64,000 bases of DNA from Nitrospinia bacterium (GCA_029261715.1 JAJDAT010000026.1:62001-126000); one strand, 5' to 3'; positions 35,684 through 45,154 are shown, numbered from the stretch's first letter. Translations and numbers: made by a program. The notes: generated by a model not told the origin, from the sequence alone.

Positions 35684-36976
35684 ATGACTGAAGTAATCCC
35701 TTTTCGAGGATTATTATACGATCAAAGCAAGGTTGGATTTTTGAAATTCGTAACGGCTCCGCCTTATGATGTAATACAGCCTGACTTACAGGAAGAACTT
35801 TATCACAGGAATCCTTACAATGTAATTCGTTTGATATTGGGAAAAGAATATCCAGAAGACACTCCTGAAGACAATCGTTATACGAGATCGGCAAAGTCTT
35901 TTAAGGATTGGTTAGACAATGAAATTTTTGAGGAAGATGAAAAACCTTGTTTTTACGGGTATAGTCAGAAATATGACCGAGAAGGACAGACTGTAAAACG
36001 TATAGGTTTTTTTGGAAGAATTAAATTAGAAGAGTTTGATAAAGGTAATATTTGTCCTCATGAATTTACTCTTGAGAAAGCAAAAAAAGACCGCTCCCAA
36101 TTGTTAAAGGCTTGTAGAGCTAATTTTAGTCCCATCTTTGGACTTTTTTCCGATCCATCAGGGGGTGTTGACGCTAAGCTTCGAGAATCGGAAAGTGAAA
36201 ACGAGATTGGCGTCGTGGAGCAGCCTGGAGTTGTGCATAGAATTTGGAAGATTGAAAACTCAGATGCCATTGAGTTTTTAACCCAGGAGTTTCGTGATAA
36301 GAAGATTTATATTGCGGATGGGCATCATCGCTATGAAACGGCTTTGGGCTATAATAGGAGTCAAGACGAAAGCGACGACTCTGGTCACGTAATGATGTTT
36401 TTATCCAACCTGGATTCGGATTCTTTGTCAATCTTCCCGATTCATCGTCTTGTAAAAAGCGCCAAGGAATTTAATCCAGAGTCTTTTATTTCAGAGCTTG
36501 AATCTTATTTCGAGATAGAGCCGCTCTCTCCACAAATTTCAGCGGAAGAAATTAGCGATCATTTAGACGAGCTCCAAAAACAGTCTAAAATTGCTTTTGT
36601 CGCATACTTGAGAAGGGATAAATTTTATTCTTTAACTGTGAAAAAGCCGGAAGCGGTTATTCCTCTTTTTGAAGAAGATGAACCGGCAGAGCTTCAAGTT
36701 TTAGGCGTGACCCAATTGCACACAATTGCGATTAAAAAGATTCTTGGCGTGAATACGCGTCTCCCTGAGGGGCAACAAAACGTTTCCTATACTATAGACA
36801 TTCCCAATGCTATTGAAAATATCGACGCGGGAGTCGGCGATGTCGCTTTTTTTCTCAATCCAACTTTACCTTCTCAAGTGAAAGAATTGGCTGGTAAAGG
36901 GATTCGATTACCTCAAAAAGCGACTTATTTCTATCCTAAACTATTATCTGGTTTAGTTCTGAACAAGTTTCGTTGA
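35684..36976 (+). CDS. DUF1015 family protein
   Basis: 430 residues, cytoplasmic. Family signatures are VIPFRGLLYDQSKV near the start, VTAPPYDVIQPDLQEELYHRNPYNVIRLILGK, and KKIYIADGHHRYETALGYNR in the middle. The ADGHHR stretch looks like an active or metal site. No biochemical role is established for bacterial members. AAAGAGGACCT precedes the ATG, and a TATAAT-like -10 lies at 35646-35651. The stop overlaps the yihA start by one base (TGATG), so expression is coupled. Confidence 0.9.
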   Translation: MTEVIPFRGLLYDQSKVGFLKFVTAPPYDVIQPDLQEELYHRNPYNVIRLILGKEYPEDTPEDNRYTRSAKSFKDWLDNEIFEEDEKPCFYGYSQKYDREGQTVKRIGFFGRIKLEEFDKGNICPHEFTLEKAKKDRSQLLKACRANFSPIFGLFSDPSGGVDAKLRESESENEIGVVEQPGVVHRIWKIENSDAIEFLTQEFRDKKIYIADGHHRYETALGYNRSQDESDDSGHVMMFLSNLDSDSLSIFPIHRLVKSAKEFNPESFISELESYFEIEPLSPQISAEEISDHLDELQKQSKIAFVAYLRRDKFYSLTVKKPEAVIPLFEEDEPAELQVLGVTQLHTIAIKKILGVNTRLPEGQQNVSYTIDIPNAIENIDAGVGDVAFFLNPTLPSQVKELAGKGIRLPQKATYFYPKLLSGLVLNKFR

Positions 36977-37572
36977 TGAAAGTTGTCTCGGCAGAATACA
37001 TTACCAGTGTCGTCTCGGCAAAAAAAAGCCCCGAGTTGAGGTGGCCTGAGTTTGCATTTGCCGGTAAATCTAATGTTGGAAAATCCTCCCTGATTAATTG
37101 TCTGGTTAACAAGAAAAAGCTTGTTAAAACCAGTTCCACTCCTGGAAAAACTCAAATGATTAATTTTTTCGGGATAAACAATAAACTCTGTTTTGCAGAT
37201 TTACCAGGTTATGGTTTTGCCAAAGTTCCAGATTCCGTTCGTAAACATTGGGGGTTGATGGTGGAGGACTATGTCAAAACTAGAGAGACTTTATTAGGCG
37301 TAATTTTTATAGTGGATATTCGACGAGGGATGACGGAATTAGATTGGGGATTGAGAGACTGGTTAAACGCCTATGATAAAGACTACATCATAATCGCTTC
37401 AAAATGTGACAAGTTGAAGCGCAATGAAAAAAATAAGCAAATAAGCAAAATGCGAAAAGAACTGAAAGAAGAAGGAAGCGATGACGTTTTAGCTTTTTCG
37501 AGTAAAACTGGAGAAGGTAAGAAAGAGCTTTGGGATTGGGTTTTGCAGAAAGCAGATTTGAAAAGAACCTAG
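36976..37572 (+). CDS. engB: Ribosome biogenesis GTPase YihA/YsxC (EngB)
   Basis: 198 residues from the ATG at 36976. A TTG three bases earlier is less likely. GTPase motifs are FAGKSNVGKSSL (G1), the switch region SSTPGKTQMINFF, ADLPGYGFAKV (G3) and IIIASKCDKL (G4). The Cys in SKCDK is common in this family. It assists 50S subunit maturation. It follows the DUF1015 gene with a one-base overlap. Confidence 0.95.
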   Translation: MKVVSAEYITSVVSAKKSPELRWPEFAFAGKSNVGKSSLINCLVNKKKLVKTSSTPGKTQMINFFGINNKLCFADLPGYGFAKVPDSVRKHWGLMVEDYVKTRETLLGVIFIVDIRRGMTELDWGLRDWLNAYDKDYIIIASKCDKLKRNEKNKQISKMRKELKEEGSDDVLAFSSKTGEGKKELWDWVLQKADLKRT

Positions 37573-37585
37573 TTATTTCGCCGAG

Positions 37586-37610
37586 AAAAAGAGACAATAT
37601 GTCTCTTTTT
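37586..37610. terminator. Bidirectional intrinsic terminator
   Basis: A perfect 10-bp stem AAAAAGAGAC/GTCTCTTTTT around AATAT, with T-runs on both strands, lies between the convergent engB and ferredoxin genes. Confidence 0.85.
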
Positions 37611-37621
37611 CCGACGATATA

Positions 37622-37948
37622 TTATCCCCAAAGAGCGTCGTCCATAACTAAACGGTCGACTTTTTGCCCGTTGCCGATATGAGAATCTAAAATTTCGTCA
37701 ACGTCTTCAGGCTTGACCTTGTTATACCAAACCCCATCAGGATATACTATGACCATAGGGCCCATAGAGCAGGGACCTAAACAGGAAGTAGTAGACATTA
37801 TAGCTTTTTCAAATAATCCTTTGGATTCTATTCCCGCTTGCATTCTTTGTAAAACATCCGTAGCGCCATTTTCGCCGCAAGAGCCTCTTGGATGTCCTGG
37901 CGGTCTTTGATTTGCGCATACTAGGATATGATATGCTGGTTTTGGCAT
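37622..37948 (-). CDS. Thioredoxin-like [2Fe-2S] ferredoxin
   Basis: 108 residues. The four cluster cysteines are in LVCANQRPPGHPRGSC and SCLGPCSMGPMV, the classic pattern of the thioredoxin-like ferredoxins (Azotobacter FeSII/Aquifex Fd4). It ends VWYNKVKPEDVDEILDSHI. A soluble electron carrier. Its redox partner is not visible. GGAGGCTAC precedes the ATG. Confidence 0.93.
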   Translation of the reverse strand: MPKPAYHILVCANQRPPGHPRGSCGENGATDVLQRMQAGIESKGLFEKAIMSTTSCLGPCSMGPMVIVYPDGVWYNKVKPEDVDEILDSHIGNGQKVDRLVMDDALWG

Positions 37949-38060
37949 GTAGCCTCCTTAGTATCTAAAAATAAAACAAATTTAATTGATTTTGATGTTT
38001 TAAAAAGATTATGGATTCAAAAAATATTTTCTTTTTAAAACCTAACTGTTATACAAAAAT

Positions 38061-39116
38061 ATGGGCAATCATAACATAAATAATACGTTTTCCCTTCCCT
38101 ATTTAAAGGAAAACCTATTGGAAATCTGGGGGAAATCTGTTGATAGTTTCGACGTCCAACCATTGGCCGGAGACGCTTCTACCAGAAGATATTATCGAGT
38201 TTTTGAAGGAGATGAGTCGCGAAAACATAGGCGACTTATTGTGATGCAGTTAGAAAGCCCACAACCAAACTCTGAGATTGATTTTATTGTCTTGACCGAG
38301 TATCTAGCGAGATTAAGTTTACCCGTGCCAAAACTTTATCGCTACGATAAAGAGAGAGGTTATCTTTTTTTAGAAGATTTTGGCGATCAACTTTTGCAAG
38401 ATGCCGTCGGCCCTCACGTTGAACGTAGCGAAAAGTTAATGTGGTATCAGAAGGCGGCCGATATGTTAGCTTTATTGCAATTACAAGGCTCTCAGGATCC
38501 GAATCCAAGTTGCCCCGCATTTAATCGGCAGTTCGATTTAGCAAAACTAATGTGGGAAATGAATTTCATGATCGAGCATTTTTTAGGAAATTTAAAAAAA
38601 TGTAATCTTTTAGAAAGTGAAGTTGAAGAAATTAGAAGCGTTTTAGCTCCACTTTGCCAAACCTTGGCCGATCAAGAGCTTTGTTTAACGCATCGCGATT
38701 TTCATAGCCGAAATATAATGATTCAAAACGACGAATTGAAAATGATCGATTTTCAAGATGCGAGATTAGGGCCGCGTCAATATGATTTAGTTTCTTTGTT
38801 AAAAGATTCTTATGTGGAGTTGGATGATTCTTTTGTCGAAGAAATGATAGATTATTTTATAGATCGCTTAGAGGAAACAGGTGTTGAGAAAATTAATCGG
38901 ATTGAGTTTGGGAAAATTTTTGATTTTATGTCGGTTCAAAGAAACTTAAAAGCCATAGGTACCTTTGCTTTTCAAAAAACTCAAAAGGATACAGATCGTT
39001 ATTCAGAAGATATTCCAAGAACTCTCAACTATGTTAAAAAAACGTTAGCTCGCCAACCCGAACTATTCAATGTTAAAACCGTTTTGGAAAAATATATTCC
39101 AGAGATCGCCAGTTAA
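38061..39116 (+). CDS. Aminoglycoside-phosphotransferase-fold kinase, AmgK-like
   Basis: 351 residues. The N-terminal VQPLAGDASTRRYYRVFEGD is typical of cell-wall amino-sugar kinases (AmgK). The kinase catalytic loop is CLTHRDFHSRNIMI and the metal site is KMIDFQDARLGPRQYDLVSLL. The enzyme probably phosphorylates the anomeric carbon of MurNAc/GlcNAc in peptidoglycan recycling. In Pseudomonas the partner is the MurU nucleotidyltransferase, which is not visible here. lptG follows 49 bases later. Confidence 0.82.
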   Translation: MGNHNINNTFSLPYLKENLLEIWGKSVDSFDVQPLAGDASTRRYYRVFEGDESRKHRRLIVMQLESPQPNSEIDFIVLTEYLARLSLPVPKLYRYDKERGYLFLEDFGDQLLQDAVGPHVERSEKLMWYQKAADMLALLQLQGSQDPNPSCPAFNRQFDLAKLMWEMNFMIEHFLGNLKKCNLLESEVEEIRSVLAPLCQTLADQELCLTHRDFHSRNIMIQNDELKMIDFQDARLGPRQYDLVSLLKDSYVELDDSFVEEMIDYFIDRLEETGVEKINRIEFGKIFDFMSVQRNLKAIGTFAFQKTQKDTDRYSEDIPRTLNYVKKTLARQPELFNVKTVLEKYIPEIAS

Positions 39117-39165
39117 GCGGTCTCAGAACTTTTACATGTATGACTGTTAGTCAGGAACGCTGTCG

Positions 39166-40266
39166 ATGAGACTATTAAAACGATATGTGCTGAAAAAATT
39201 TTTAGCCGTTTATGCATTAACATTGGTATCGCTAATCAGCGTTTTTTTGTTGGTGGATTTTTTTGAACGAGTAGACGAGTTTTTGGTTAAAGGTTCTACC
39301 TTGTTTGATTTATTTGCTTATTATTTTTATAAGATTCCATTTATCTTATTTTTCATTGCCCCTCAGGCTGTTCTGTTAGCGACGGTAGTGACCTTAGCCG
39401 CTTTTGCTCGAAACAATGAGTTTACGGCAATGAAGGCTTGTGGAATAGGCGTTACGGGAATTACGATTCCAATTGTTCTGGCGTCGTTTTTTATAGCGAT
39501 AGGCGTTGTAGCGTGTAACGAATATGTCGCTCCCGAAGCGAACCGAAAAATGAACTATATTTTTAATGTCAAAGTGCGTGGACGACAGCCCATGGGAGCG
39601 GTGCAAAGAGATAAACTTTGGTTTAGATCGTCCAATGGTTGGCTTTGCAATGTGAATTACTACGATCCTAACAAATCTTTAATGAAGCGTGTCAGCCTAT
39701 TTATTTATGGGAAAGATAATCGGTTGGAAAGAAGAGTTGACGCCGCTGCCGCTATTTGGAATGGAAGAGAGTGGGAGTTTACAAATGGATATACTCGTGA
39801 TTTTGGACCAGATGAAGTTGTAAATACTCAATTTTTTGATAGAAAAATATTTCCACTGCCGGAAACTCCGAAAGATCTAAATAAAGCTCAAAAAAAACCT
39901 GAAGAAATGAGCGTAAGCGAGATGTACAGAGATATTAAGGCTACCGCTATTGAAGGGAAGGACTCTTCAAGAATGTGGGTTGACCTGCACCATAAATTTT
40001 CCTATCCATTTATAGGGGTCGTTTTAGCTTTAATCGGAATACCATTGTCACTACGTTCTAATAGGTCGGGGGGCGTTTTGTTTTCGGTGGGGCTTAGTTT
40101 AGGTTTAGGGTTTGCTTTTTCGTTTATTTACGCTATGGGAATTTCTCTTGGACACGGGGGCACTTTCAGCCCGTTTCTGGCCGCTTGGGGAGCCAATATT
40201 ATTTTTGCCTGTATTGGATTTTATCTTCTGCTGACTTTAGATAGCACAAAAATTATACCCATATGA
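39166..40266 (+). CDS. lptG: LPS export permease, LptG/LptF (YjgP/YjgQ) family
   Basis: A 366-residue inner-membrane protein with N-terminal helices (MRLLKRYVLKKFLAVYALTLVSLISVF) and the family segment NEFTAMKACGIGVTGI. A periplasmic beta-jellyroll (about 120-270) is followed by three C-terminal helices (FIGVVLALIGIPLSLRS). With LptF and LptB it extracts LPS toward the outer membrane. No second permease gene is adjacent, so the LptF partner would be elsewhere. The stop overlaps the next gene (ATGA). Confidence 0.9.
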   Translation: MRLLKRYVLKKFLAVYALTLVSLISVFLLVDFFERVDEFLVKGSTLFDLFAYYFYKIPFILFFIAPQAVLLATVVTLAAFARNNEFTAMKACGIGVTGITIPIVLASFFIAIGVVACNEYVAPEANRKMNYIFNVKVRGRQPMGAVQRDKLWFRSSNGWLCNVNYYDPNKSLMKRVSLFIYGKDNRLERRVDAAAAIWNGREWEFTNGYTRDFGPDEVVNTQFFDRKIFPLPETPKDLNKAQKKPEEMSVSEMYRDIKATAIEGKDSSRMWVDLHHKFSYPFIGVVLALIGIPLSLRSNRSGGVLFSVGLSLGLGFAFSFIYAMGISLGHGGTFSPFLAAWGANIIFACIGFYLLLTLDSTKIIPI

Positions 40267-41207
40267 CGACTGTAAAAAAAGTAGCTTCTATCGATATAGG
40301 AACTAACACCATTCGAATGGCGGTTTGGGAAAAGGATGCGGAAGGAAATTTTCGCGAAATTCATTCCAATCGGGCGATTGTGCGACTTGGAGAAGGAATG
40401 AGTTCTGGCAAAAGACTGCTAGATCATCGTATAAAAAAGGCAGTCGATGTTTTGTCTGAATTTAAACAAGAGTGCGAAGAAATAAGAGATGTGGAAATAT
40501 GTGCGGTCGCTACCAGCGCCGTTCGGGAGGCTGAAAATAAAGCCGAGTTTGTAGAAACGGTTAAAAGCGAAACAGAAATCGAAATAGAAGTCATCCCTTG
40601 GGAGGAAGAGGCTCGTTTGACCTTGGAGGGAATATTTTGGCGTCTTCCCGCAGGCGATTCAACAACGTTAAGTTTTGATATCGGAGGTGGAAGCACAGAA
40701 TTCATACTCTCAAAAGGTAATCGATTGATTCAAGCTTTTGGATCAAAACTGGGAGTCGTTAGATTGACCGAAAGGTTTTTAACCCAACATCCAATCGATC
40801 TTAAAGAATATGATTTGTTAGTAAGCTTTCTGCGTAAAGAAATAGAAAAAATTAGCGAAAGCTTATCCAAACCAAAAATTTCGCGAATTATTGGAACCGC
40901 AGGAACCGTGACCACTTTGGCTGCGATACAAAATAACGTGGTTCCATACGATCCAGAGAAAATCCATGGAATTAATTTAAAGTTAGATCAAATTAAACAA
41001 ATACAAGAAACGTTAAAAAAAATGAACCTAGAAGAACGGTTAAAATTACCCGCTTTGGAACGAGGTCGGGAAGATTTAATTGTTTCTGGAACCGCCATAG
41101 CAATACAAGTCATGGAAGTTTTTGAAATTGAGGATTTGACGGTTTGCGAATATGGATTGAGAGAAGGAACGATCTTAGATAGTTTCTCTAAACTAGGAAA
41201 CCCTTGA
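40263..41207 (+). CDS. Ppx/GppA family phosphatase
   Basis: 314 residues of the ASKHA fold: ASIDIGTNTIRMAVWE (phosphate 1), VRLGEGM, AVATSAVREAEN, FDIGGGSTEFILSKG (phosphate 2) and IGTAGTVTTLAA. The C-terminal HD-like domain of long Ppx enzymes is absent, as in the short bacterial forms. Members hydrolyse polyphosphate and/or pppGpp. Specificity cannot be told from sequence. It is translationally coupled to lptG by a 4-base overlap. Confidence 0.92.
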   Translation: MTTVKKVASIDIGTNTIRMAVWEKDAEGNFREIHSNRAIVRLGEGMSSGKRLLDHRIKKAVDVLSEFKQECEEIRDVEICAVATSAVREAENKAEFVETVKSETEIEIEVIPWEEEARLTLEGIFWRLPAGDSTTLSFDIGGGSTEFILSKGNRLIQAFGSKLGVVRLTERFLTQHPIDLKEYDLLVSFLRKEIEKISESLSKPKISRIIGTAGTVTTLAAIQNNVVPYDPEKIHGINLKLDQIKQIQETLKKMNLEERLKLPALERGREDLIVSGTAIAIQVMEVFEIEDLTVCEYGLREGTILDSFSKLGNP

Positions 41208-41306
41208 AACAATAACGAGTTATTTTCGATTAATGATTTAAAAGCGAAAAAACTTGGAAAAAGCTTTAAACGCTGGCATATCCTTATTTATTTCTTCCAG
41301 TTTTTC

Positions 41307-41335
41307 TTGGAGAATCTGTTCTAGTCTGTTATAAA
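41307..41335 (+). promoter_or_regulatory. Candidate promoter for ilvB
   Basis: TTGGAG (41307-41312), a 17-base spacer and TATAAA (41330-41335), 47 bases before the ATG. The -35 match is weak. Confidence 0.35.
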
Positions 41336-41381
41336 CGTAAGATCACTCAACATTCAAAAATCCAACTATTTACGAAGAATC

Positions 41382-43175
41382 ATGACGAAGCCAAAAACCA
41401 GTAAGACTAAAAAACAACCCAGTAAAAAAGCCAAAACTCAATCAACTTTGCCTATGAAAGGCAGAGATATCCTCGTCAAAAGCTTAGAAAACGAAGGATG
41501 CGAGGTCTTGTTTGGTTATCCTGGCGGCGCTTCGATGGAAATTCATCAAGCCTTAACTTGCACTAAAAAAATTAGAATGGTTTTGCCCAGGCACGAACAA
41601 GGTGGAGCTTTCGCCGCTTGTGGTTACGCACGCGTAACCGGGAGACCTGGCGTTTGCCTTGCGACTTCCGGTCCCGGAGCGACTAATTTAATTACTGGCA
41701 TTATCGATGCGAAATTGGATTCCATTCCAATGGTTGCCATTACCGGTCAAGTTCCGACAGGAGTTATCGGAAGCGATGCATTTCAAGAGACCGATATTGT
41801 GGGCGCAACGTATCCATTGGTAAAACATAGTTACCTAATTCAAGATATTAAAGACATTCCGCAAGTTGTTCACGAAGCTTTTAAAATTGCTGTTAGTGGA
41901 CGGCCAGGACCGGTATTGATCGATATTCCAAAGGATATTCAGCAACAAGAGAATATTCCAGATTTTACTGTGGATTTTGATTTGATCAGTTATAAACCAA
42001 ATCTCGAACCTTCCACATTACAAGTCAAAAAAGCGGCTCACGCTATTATGGAAGCAAAAAGACCGTTGATTTACGCGGGTGGCGGTATTATTGCGGCAGA
42101 GGCTTCAGGTGAATTGCGGAAACTGGTTAAGACGACAGGAATTCCGATAACAAATACGGTCATGGGACTTGGTTCATTTCCTATGAGTGATCCGTTGTCG
42201 TTACATATGTTGGGAATGCATGGAGCTGTGTACGCTAATATAGCAATGAACCATGCGGATTTAATCATTGCCCTTGGCGTTCGGTTTGATGATCGTGTCA
42301 CCGGCAAATTATCTGAATTTTGTAAAAATGCCAAGTTCATCCATGTTGATATTGACGCTTCTGAAATAAATAAGAATATTACGGTAGATATTCCTATCCA
42401 GGGCGATCTCAAACCAACCTTGAAAATGTTAAACGGTTTGGTCAAGCCAAAGAAAGATATAGGACCTTGGTTAAAAGATGTCCACGGTTGGAAAAAAGAG
42501 TTTCCTCTTCATTATGAAGAGAATTCAAAGAGCATAGCTCCACAACACGTAATTTGTGAAACTCAAAGGTTGGCGGAGAAAGACGCAATTGTTTCCGTTG
42601 GCGTTGGTCAACATCAAATGTGGACAGCTCAGTTTTGGAGATTCGAAGAGCCGAGACGTTGGTTAAGTTCTTCGGGACTTGGGGCGATGGGATTTGGATT
42701 GCCTGCGGCAATGGGAGCTCAAGTAGCTTTTCCAAAACGCCAAGTAATTAACTTTGAAGGCGATGGAAGTTTCTTAATGAACATTCAAGAGTTGCAAACT
42801 CTTAAAATAGAAAATATTCCCGTCAAAAACGTCGTTTTGAATAACGCGCATTTAGGGATGGTTGCGCAGTGGGAAGACCGGTTTTATAAATCCCTTCGCG
42901 GGCATACATTTATCGGCGACGCAAATTTTGCGGAAATAGCGCATGCGTTTGGAATTAAGTCGGATTGTATTACCAAGCCTGAAGAATTAGTTCCCGCGTT
43001 AAAGAAAATGCTAAAACACAATGGACCTTATGTTTTGGACGTTAAATATCCTTACCACGACCAAAGCAGAGGACACGTTATGCCAATGATTCCAGGTGGA
43101 CATACTTACTTGGACACTCTCTTGGATGAAAAACATTCTTTACGAGAGTATTGGCAGAAAAAAGGGGTTCTGTAA
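41382..43175 (+). CDS. ilvB: Acetolactate synthase large subunit
   Basis: A 597-residue ThDP-dependent enzyme making acetolactate/acetohydroxybutyrate for valine, leucine and isoleucine. Motifs include FGYPGGASMEIHQAL, RHEQGGAFAACGYAR (catalytic Glu) and SGPGATNLITGI. ITGQVPTGVIGSDAFQE and the ThDP/Mg site FEGDGSFLMNIQEL ... NNAHLGMV follow. An extra Lys-rich N-terminus (MTKPKTSKTKKQPSKKAKTQ, about 25 residues) precedes the normal start of the fold. The regulatory subunit gene ilvN and ilvC are not downstream, where a convergent gene lies instead. Confidence 0.95.
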   Translation: MTKPKTSKTKKQPSKKAKTQSTLPMKGRDILVKSLENEGCEVLFGYPGGASMEIHQALTCTKKIRMVLPRHEQGGAFAACGYARVTGRPGVCLATSGPGATNLITGIIDAKLDSIPMVAITGQVPTGVIGSDAFQETDIVGATYPLVKHSYLIQDIKDIPQVVHEAFKIAVSGRPGPVLIDIPKDIQQQENIPDFTVDFDLISYKPNLEPSTLQVKKAAHAIMEAKRPLIYAGGGIIAAEASGELRKLVKTTGIPITNTVMGLGSFPMSDPLSLHMLGMHGAVYANIAMNHADLIIALGVRFDDRVTGKLSEFCKNAKFIHVDIDASEINKNITVDIPIQGDLKPTLKMLNGLVKPKKDIGPWLKDVHGWKKEFPLHYEENSKSIAPQHVICETQRLAEKDAIVSVGVGQHQMWTAQFWRFEEPRRWLSSSGLGAMGFGLPAAMGAQVAFPKRQVINFEGDGSFLMNIQELQTLKIENIPVKNVVLNNAHLGMVAQWEDRFYKSLRGHTFIGDANFAEIAHAFGIKSDCITKPEELVPALKKMLKHNGPYVLDVKYPYHDQSRGHVMPMIPGGHTYLDTLLDEKHSLREYWQKKGVL

Positions 43176-43190
43176 AAAATTAAAGGGAAT

Positions 43191-43225
43191 GTTGGGCCAA
43201 AGCTTACAAAGCTTTTCGGCCCGAC
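43191..43225. terminator. Shared hairpin between convergent ilvB and MBL genes
   Basis: GTTGGGCCAAAGCTT and AAGCTTTTCGGCCCGAC form a long stem with a 3-base loop. It includes the last codons of the minus-strand gene. There is no strong T-run, so it may act as an RNA 3'-end stabiliser or weak terminator. Confidence 0.45.
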
Positions 43226-44136
43226 GCTCCTGGTTTATCATCCGGCTTATATTCGTTATAAGCTCTTCTTATGTTTTGATCTAGCAGTTCTTTTCGGTCC
43301 CAATGGCCGTATTTACTTTCCAACGCCTTATGAGCTGCTGGCACAATTTCCTCAAGTGACATGCCATCTTTAATCATTTTTGTGACGTAATATTTTAAAT
43401 CGATAAAATAGTGACGCCATTGAATGATTATGGGTTTAAATCCTATTTCCCCAGTTCCAGGAATCACGATCTCAACATCTAAATCTTCCATCCAGTAAAG
43501 GTTCTTTATCCAACCTTCGATTAAGCTGGATGATAAATCGGGAAACTCGTTGTTAAGCGCTAAGCCCCCGGTGATAATTGCTCGATGTTCGGGAAGAAAA
43601 ATAAAGGTGTCGCCGTCGGTGAAGCTTGGGTCGCCGTGTTTTGCCTCTAGCAAAAAGCCTCCATAGAACAAGTCGATTTCATTTTTGTAAGTGAAGTTTG
43701 GGGGAAAGATTTTAACAGTATCCCAATCAGACGTGCCGGCTTTTTTAGTTTTTTCAAGAAGCCTTTCGCCTTTTTTACCGCCAAGAGCTTCTTGAGCGCT
43801 TTTATGAGCGATAATCAGATCTGCGTCTTGAAAAACTTGATTAGCAAAAGTAGCTTTTCCGAGATAGCTGGTGTTTATAACCGCTTTGATGGGAAGGTCA
43901 GTATGTTTACGGATTTGCTCACGGACTTCTTTGCCATGCTTTGGAGTTCCTCCCGGATCTATAACAATGACTCCTTTGGGAGTAATAATAAAAGTTGTGT
44001 TATAGCTCTTGCCGTCATTCGCTATTGAAACAAAAACATTTTTGAATACGCGTTGAGTTTTAATTTCTGCAAAAGAACTAGTAGCAAAAGTAAAAATAAA
44101 GCCGATAATAAAGAAAAATGATGACGCTAATCTCAT
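43204..44136 (-). CDS. Exported MBL-fold protein lacking the zinc ligands
   Basis: 310 residues from the ATG at 44136, behind GGGTGG. A TTG 18 bases upstream also opens the frame. A signal peptide (LASSFFFIIGFIFTFATSSFA) is followed by an MBL fold close to the SoxH/quinoprotein-relay group: NTTFIITPKGVIVIDPGGTP, KAVINTSYLGKATFANQVF, FTDGDTFIFLPEHRAIITGG and IVIPGTGEIG. Where relatives have HxHxDH the protein reads SYLGKA. The later H, D and H ligands are replaced as well (SFTDGD, GGLAL, PGTG). It is probably a non-enzymatic periplasmic relative. Confidence 0.8.
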   Translation of the reverse strand: MRLASSFFFIIGFIFTFATSSFAEIKTQRVFKNVFVSIANDGKSYNTTFIITPKGVIVIDPGGTPKHGKEVREQIRKHTDLPIKAVINTSYLGKATFANQVFQDADLIIAHKSAQEALGGKKGERLLEKTKKAGTSDWDTVKIFPPNFTYKNEIDLFYGGFLLEAKHGDPSFTDGDTFIFLPEHRAIITGGLALNNEFPDLSSSLIEGWIKNLYWMEDLDVEIVIPGTGEIGFKPIIIQWRHYFIDLKYYVTKMIKDGMSLEEIVPAAHKALESKYGHWDRKELLDQNIRRAYNEYKPDDKPGASGRKAL

Positions 44137-44626
44137 AACCACCCAAAAAAACAAAATTATTAATTAGAACGCTAGATTTGTGCCGCGTTTTTATTGATCA
44201 AAAAAATAGAGTAATATTCCCTCTAAAGTGTGTGATAAGCTTTGATAGTTGATTAATTAAACCTACAAATTAAAGTTTATTTTGTTTAAACCCGCTCATT
44301 ACGCGTGTCATCCTGAGCTTAGCCTGTCCTGAGGCCTTCGAAGGATCGAAGGGTCGCCTCGATTTAATAAAATCAATCCCTTTAATTTTCTTAGTTTGCT
44401 TACCGGGAAGCCTAGTTTTTATAAATTAAGCCGACATAGTATCACAATCAATATACTCTAAAGCAACCTTTTGATAGACAGAGTGTTAAGAGAATACTAA
44501 AATGAAAAGATGGAAAAGGGAAGCTTCTGAAAATACAGATTTGCCAAGAGCCAAGCAGTAAAAATACGGATTATTTAAAGACCCCCTAAATTTGTTTGAC
44601 CTTTGATAGGTTTTTGTCACTAAATT
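44137..44626. other. Intergenic region containing a REP-like element
   Basis: About 490 bases between divergent genes. The palindromic element at 44306-44358 is the main feature. A 19-codon ORF at 44502 (MKRWKREASENTDLPRAKQ) has no ribosome site and is not called. Confidence 0.5.
44306..44358. repeat. REP-like palindromic intergenic element
   Basis: GTCATCCTGAGC, then CTGTCCTGAGG, then CCTTCGAAGGATCGAAGGGTCGC. This resembles the widespread 'GTCATCCTGAGC..CGAAGGATC' intergenic repeat seen in many bacterial genomes, and contains the perfect palindrome CCTTCGAAGG. Confidence 0.6.
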
Positions 44627-45154
44627 ATGGAATCAGAATCAAAAAATAAAAAAGACCTGCTTTTGTATCTTCTTGAGAAAGGCGATGCCATGGTTTGTTT
44701 GGATGCCCGTCGAGGAGATGTGGATGTCCCGAAGAATCATAAAGGAAACGCGTCGCTTAGTTTGATTTTAAATCTGAATTTTCGTAGGCCGCTGGATATT
44801 TTAGACGATGCGATTTATGCAACCTTGGCGTTTCAGGGGAGGCCTTATCAATGCGTTATACCATTTGACGCAGTTTGGGCCATTTTTGTGCCGTCCTTCC
44901 AAGAAGGACAGGTTTGGGAGACCAGTATCCCAGACGACGTTCAATTTGACCCCAAATTAGCTGCCGCCGCTGGGAAAGCCCAAAAACCTCCGCAAACTCT
45001 AAAAGCTGTTCCGACTCCAAAAGAGGAAGAGGAAAAAGAAGAAACAATAGAAACATCAGCAGAAGAGTCGATGGAAGAGGTATTAGAAGAACCTACAGCT
45101 ATTAAATCAACCTCAGCCAAACGGGATAGAAGCCATTTAAGGGTGATTAAGTAG
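44627..45154 (+). CDS. SspB-like ClpXP specificity adaptor
   Basis: 175 residues. The N-terminal domain (about 1-105) follows the SspB pattern: short basic start, VDVPKNHKGNASLSLILNLNF, IYATLAFQGRPYQCVIPFDAVWAIF. An acidic Pro/Glu-rich linker ends in a basic RSHLRVIK tail, which matches the ClpX-docking tail of SspB adaptors. It would deliver ssrA-tagged or other substrates to ClpXP. It is monocistronic, with no sspA beside it. Confidence 0.82.
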   Translation: MESESKNKKDLLLYLLEKGDAMVCLDARRGDVDVPKNHKGNASLSLILNLNFRRPLDILDDAIYATLAFQGRPYQCVIPFDAVWAIFVPSFQEGQVWETSIPDDVQFDPKLAAAAGKAQKPPQTLKAVPTPKEEEEKEETIETSAEESMEEVLEEPTAIKSTSAKRDRSHLRVIK

